From the NCBI RefSeq assembly GCF_045788535.1, contig NZ_CP074074.1, positions 2,418,001 through 2,482,000 on the forward strand: a stretch of 64,000 nt of DNA. Reading direction: 5' to 3'. Shown piece by piece: positions 61,771-64,000 of the stretch. The notes below the pieces were generated by a model that searched no databases, was not told where the DNA came from, and was given only the letters and a program-made list of their open reading frames with translations. Position numbers and translations under genes: made by a program. Source of the stretch: Allotamlana fucoidanivorans. GTDB lineage: Bacteria; Bacteroidota; Bacteroidia; Flavobacteriales; Flavobacteriaceae. Position 1 is the stretch's first letter, and each line of letters starts with the position of its first letter.

Positions 61771-63231
61771 CTATTTTTTTAATACCCAAGTATCTTTTGA
61801 TCCACCGCCTTGCGAAGAATTAACAACTAAATTTCCTTTCTTCAGTGCAACTCTGGTTAAACCACTTTTTAGCACATAACTTTTATCTTTTCCAAGTAAA
61901 GTAAACGTACGCAAATCTACATGCCTGGGTTCAAAAGATTTTTCATCTTCTATATAAGTAGAATGTACAGAAAGCGACATTATAGGTTGCGCAATGTACT
62001 TTCTAGGTGTTTTTAAAATAATTTTTTTAACATCTTCAATCTCTTTTTTTGATAATTTATTTCCGATAAAAATACCATAACCACCAGCTTCATCAACAGG
62101 TTTAACCACTAGAGATGCAATATTATTTAAAACATATTCAAGATCATCTTTTCGGTTACAATGATAGGTGTGTACATTTTTAAGAATAGGAGATTCCCCC
62201 AAGTAATATTTTATAATTTCTGGCATATAAGTGTAAATGGCTTTATCATCAGCCACTCCAGTGCCCGGCGCATTCGCCAAACATACGTTACCTGTTTTAT
62301 AAGCCGAAAACAATCCAGGAACACCTAATACCGAGTCGGGATTAAAAACTTCAGGATCCAGAAAGGCATCATCAATTCTTCTATAAATAACATCAACTTT
62401 TTTAGGCCCGTTGATGGTTTTCATGTAAACAAATCCTTTTTCTACAAAAAGATCACGACCTTCAACCAACTCAACCCCCATGCCTTTAGCCAAATATGAG
62501 TGTTCATAATAGGCCGAGTTAAAAACACCAGGTGTAAGTACTACACAGTTGGGTTTATCGACACCTTGAGGTTTTACGGTTTCTAGAATATCTAATAGGT
62601 TTTGGGAGTAATCATTAACCGTATGTATTTTATATTTATCAAAGACTCCAAATAAGGCACGTTTTAAAGCTGTTCTGTTACATATTACATAGCTCACGCC
62701 TGAAGGACACCTAATATTATCTTCTAAAACATAGTAATTACCATCAGAATGTTTTATTAAGTCTGTACCTGAAATATGATTATAAATACCTCCAGGAGGA
62801 TCAAAGCCTTTCATCTGTTCTAAATAATTAGCCGATGATTCAATAAGTGCTTGTGGCACAATACCCTCTTTAATAATGTTTTGATCGTGATATAAGTCTT
62901 CTAGAAATAAATTTAATGCCTTACTACGCTGCAATACACCATTTTCTATATGCTGCCATTCTTTATGATCTATTATTCTTGGAAACAAATCAAAAGGAAA
63001 AATCTTTTCTTTAGTTTCATTATTTCCATAGACTTGAAATGTAATGCCTTGATTAAAAAAAGAAGTTTTAGCATACTCATTTAAAGTTTCAAAATCTGAT
63101 ATACTATGACACTCATATAAATCAAAAAGTGTTTTGTATATGTCTCTTACATTACCTTGTGAATCAAAGACTTCATCTAGAAATTTGTTATCAAACGAAT
63201 AGGAAGAAAAGATGGGTACATTTTTATACAT
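61771..63231 (-). CDS. Circularly permuted type 2 ATP-grasp protein (stand-alone)
   Basis: A 486-residue protein, the usual length of the stand-alone family. Signatures: TFQVYGN, FPFDLFPRIIDHKEWQHIE, VLEDNIRCPSGVSY, VLTPGVFNSAYYEHSYLA, VDVIYRRIDDAFLDP. The ATP site is intact: SLVVKPVDEAGGYGIFIG (375-392) and EPRHVDLRTF (434-443, Asp439), ending with SSQGGGSKDTWVL. Predicted to form an amide or peptide bond with ATP. It leads the minus-strand pair with alpha-E. The upstream 425-base region gives no clear promoter for it. Confidence 0.92.
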   Translation of the reverse strand: MYKNVPIFSSYSFDNKFLDEVFDSQGNVRDIYKTLFDLYECHSISDFETLNEYAKTSFFNQGITFQVYGNNETKEKIFPFDLFPRIIDHKEWQHIENGVLQRSKALNLFLEDLYHDQNIIKEGIVPQALIESSANYLEQMKGFDPPGGIYNHISGTDLIKHSDGNYYVLEDNIRCPSGVSYVICNRTALKRALFGVFDKYKIHTVNDYSQNLLDILETVKPQGVDKPNCVVLTPGVFNSAYYEHSYLAKGMGVELVEGRDLFVEKGFVYMKTINGPKKVDVIYRRIDDAFLDPEVFNPDSVLGVPGLFSAYKTGNVCLANAPGTGVADDKAIYTYMPEIIKYYLGESPILKNVHTYHCNRKDDLEYVLNNIASLVVKPVDEAGGYGIFIGNKLSKKEIEDVKKIILKTPRKYIAQPIMSLSVHSTYIEDEKSFEPRHVDLRTFTLLGKDKSYVLKSGLTRVALKKGNLVVNSSQGGGSKDTWVLKK

Positions 63232-63656
63232 AAATACGGGTAATTAGATATCTTAAAATTATTAATAAAAAACGTATTTAGTTGCTGTAAATTCATAAAA
63301 ATAGCACGTTATAATAGAGATATCATAATATTAAAGGGAGCTTATTGTTAGTTTTAAAATTTAGGATACGTACCGTATTTATGAACTATATGTGCGTGTC
63401 TATCGGTTAAACATATTTTTTACCCTAAAAACAACTTTCTTTTTACAAAAAAAAAGCAACATCTCATTTCGTTAATGCAGACATGTGTTTTTTAACTATT
63501 TGTTTATCAATGCATTAATAAGAATTGGTTCTCTAGTCTTAATCTAGATTAAGATACGTTATTAATCTGCCTTATAAGTGTAAACTGTATTTAGCTCGCA
63601 TCTTTGCAGTGTAATTATTTCACAAAACAAAGTATAACATTTTTAATAATAAAAAC
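63232..63656. other. Intergenic region between the ATP-grasp gene and the DUF5335-like gene
   Basis: 425 bases between divergent genes, AT-rich, with poly-A and poly-T tracts around 63415-63450. It contains the 18-bp palindrome at 63537-63554 and a -7-like CATCTTTG at 63599-63606. No gene is supported. Confidence 0.5.
63537..63554. promoter_or_regulatory. 18-bp perfect palindrome, possible operator of the DUF5335-like gene
   Basis: TCTTAATCTAGATTAAGA is a perfect inverted repeat with no spacer. It is centred about 65 bases upstream of the start site expected from CATCTTTG (63599-63606). Confidence 0.5.
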
Positions 63657-63965
63657 ATGCAAGTGATTAAAAAACTAGAACCTTCAGATTGGCAAAACAG
63701 ACTTCAAACGTTGTCAACAGGAAACCGGGGGCGAATAGCAAAAATAGATTTTGAAGACAAAACAATCATTGAAAGTGGGGTGCTTGAGTCTATAAACTAT
63801 GATCCTAAAACAAAAGGCAATGATTTAGTGCTAACCCTTGATGGTTATATTCATAACATGGATTATCCAAAAGAATTGTTTGTGGTTGAACAAGAGAATG
63901 GAGAAGTCACCTCAATTAAGATTTTAGATAAAAAGGGTTTAACAACAACAGTAGGATTACTTTAA
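63657..63965 (+). CDS. Small soluble protein, DUF5335-like
   Basis: A 102-residue protein without signal peptide. The start KKLEPSDWQNRLQTLSTGN, the strand pattern RIAKIDFEDKTIIESG and LVLTLDGYIHNM, and the end VTSIKILDKKGLTTTVGL resemble DUF5335, a family of small stress-associated bacterial proteins with no known reaction. The resemblance is by eye and moderate. Another ATG opens at 63998 on the same strand, so more genes of the unit probably lie beyond the window. Confidence 0.55.
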   Translation: MQVIKKLEPSDWQNRLQTLSTGNRGRIAKIDFEDKTIIESGVLESINYDPKTKGNDLVLTLDGYIHNMDYPKELFVVEQENGEVTSIKILDKKGLTTTVGLL

Positions 63966-63997
63966 AACAAATAATAAATATAAAATAATAAACAAAC

Positions 63998-64000
63998 ATG
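63998..64000 (+). other. Possible start codon of the next gene (cut by window edge)
   Basis: The window ends in ATG preceded by the A-rich leader TAATAAACAAAC, typical of flavobacterial start sites. Nothing further can be read. Confidence 0.35.

Noticed and set aside
1..64000. CRISPR array, prophage, integrative element or insertion sequence
   Set aside because: No regularly spaced repeats, transposase, integrase, phage structural genes or terminal inverted repeats with target duplications were seen; the two tRNA genes show no att-like direct repeats.

Overview
The window is AT-rich chromosomal DNA from a member of the Bacteroidetes, most likely a (marine) Flavobacteriaceae. This rests on SusC/SusD and Oar-like TonB receptors, a type IX secretion sorting tail, a Rho factor with the Bacteroidetes-type Lys/Gln/Asn-rich insert, many families typical of the phylum (DUF3810, DUF4293, DUF3667, DUF1599, BT_3928), near absence of Shine-Dalgarno sites, and repeated promoters of the Bacteroidetes type (-33 TTG, -7 TAnnTTTG). 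No phage, transposase, integron or CRISPR array was seen.

Layout. 1-5.6 kb: end of rplI, an Oar-like TonB receptor, a small conserved protein and hisS. 5.8-14.9 kb: a secreted LamG/T9SS protein, a DUF3810 membrane protein, a dipeptidase, a flavin-fold protein, and a secreted nucleoside-hydrolase-like/GH43 protein interrupted by a single-base frameshift. 15-22.6 kb: yidD, cysS, folE, a FadL-type porin, a Trp/Gly- and Ser/Arg-rich lipoprotein, proS, tRNA-Glu and rpsT. 22.7-28.5 kb: a decayed lipoprotein gene, a haem lipoprotein, a one-TM protein, rho and a DUF4293 protein. 28.5-41.3 kb: housekeeping (FKBP, phosphoesterase, truA, ABC exporter, folP-lipoprotein-cdaA-DUF3667 operon, DUF1599/BT_3928 pair, permease, thioredoxin lipoprotein, tpiA, prmA, clpS).

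41.3-45.7 kb is a sulfur module: an MBL-rhodanese persulfide enzyme, a HMA-domain protein, a TauE/SafE exporter, two YeeE/YedE halves and a Cys-rich Crp/Fnr regulator. Two almost identical palindromes (GTAACWTATATTAC, read in opposite directions) sit about 41 bp upstream of the inferred start sites of both transcription units, which suggests direct activation by the linked regulator. 46.2-52.9 kb is a SusC/SusD/surface-lipoprotein uptake operon with no linked enzymes.

53.8-63.2 kb is the most notable region: a predicted peptide-ligation system. On the plus strand lie transglutaminase-DUF2126, a fused circularly permuted ATP-grasp/alpha-E protein and a second transglutaminase. Converging on the minus strand lie a stand-alone ATP-grasp and a stand-alone alpha-E protein. 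Just downstream of the alpha-E gene, on the same strand, is a 27-codon open frame ending in eight glutamines, whose start codon lies within a perfect 12-bp inverted repeat. A poly-Gln peptide in a cluster of transglutaminases and amide ligases is a natural candidate substrate or tag. The fused ATP-grasp/alpha-E copy has lost several signature residues that the stand-alone pair keeps, so one copy may be a scaffold and the other the enzyme.
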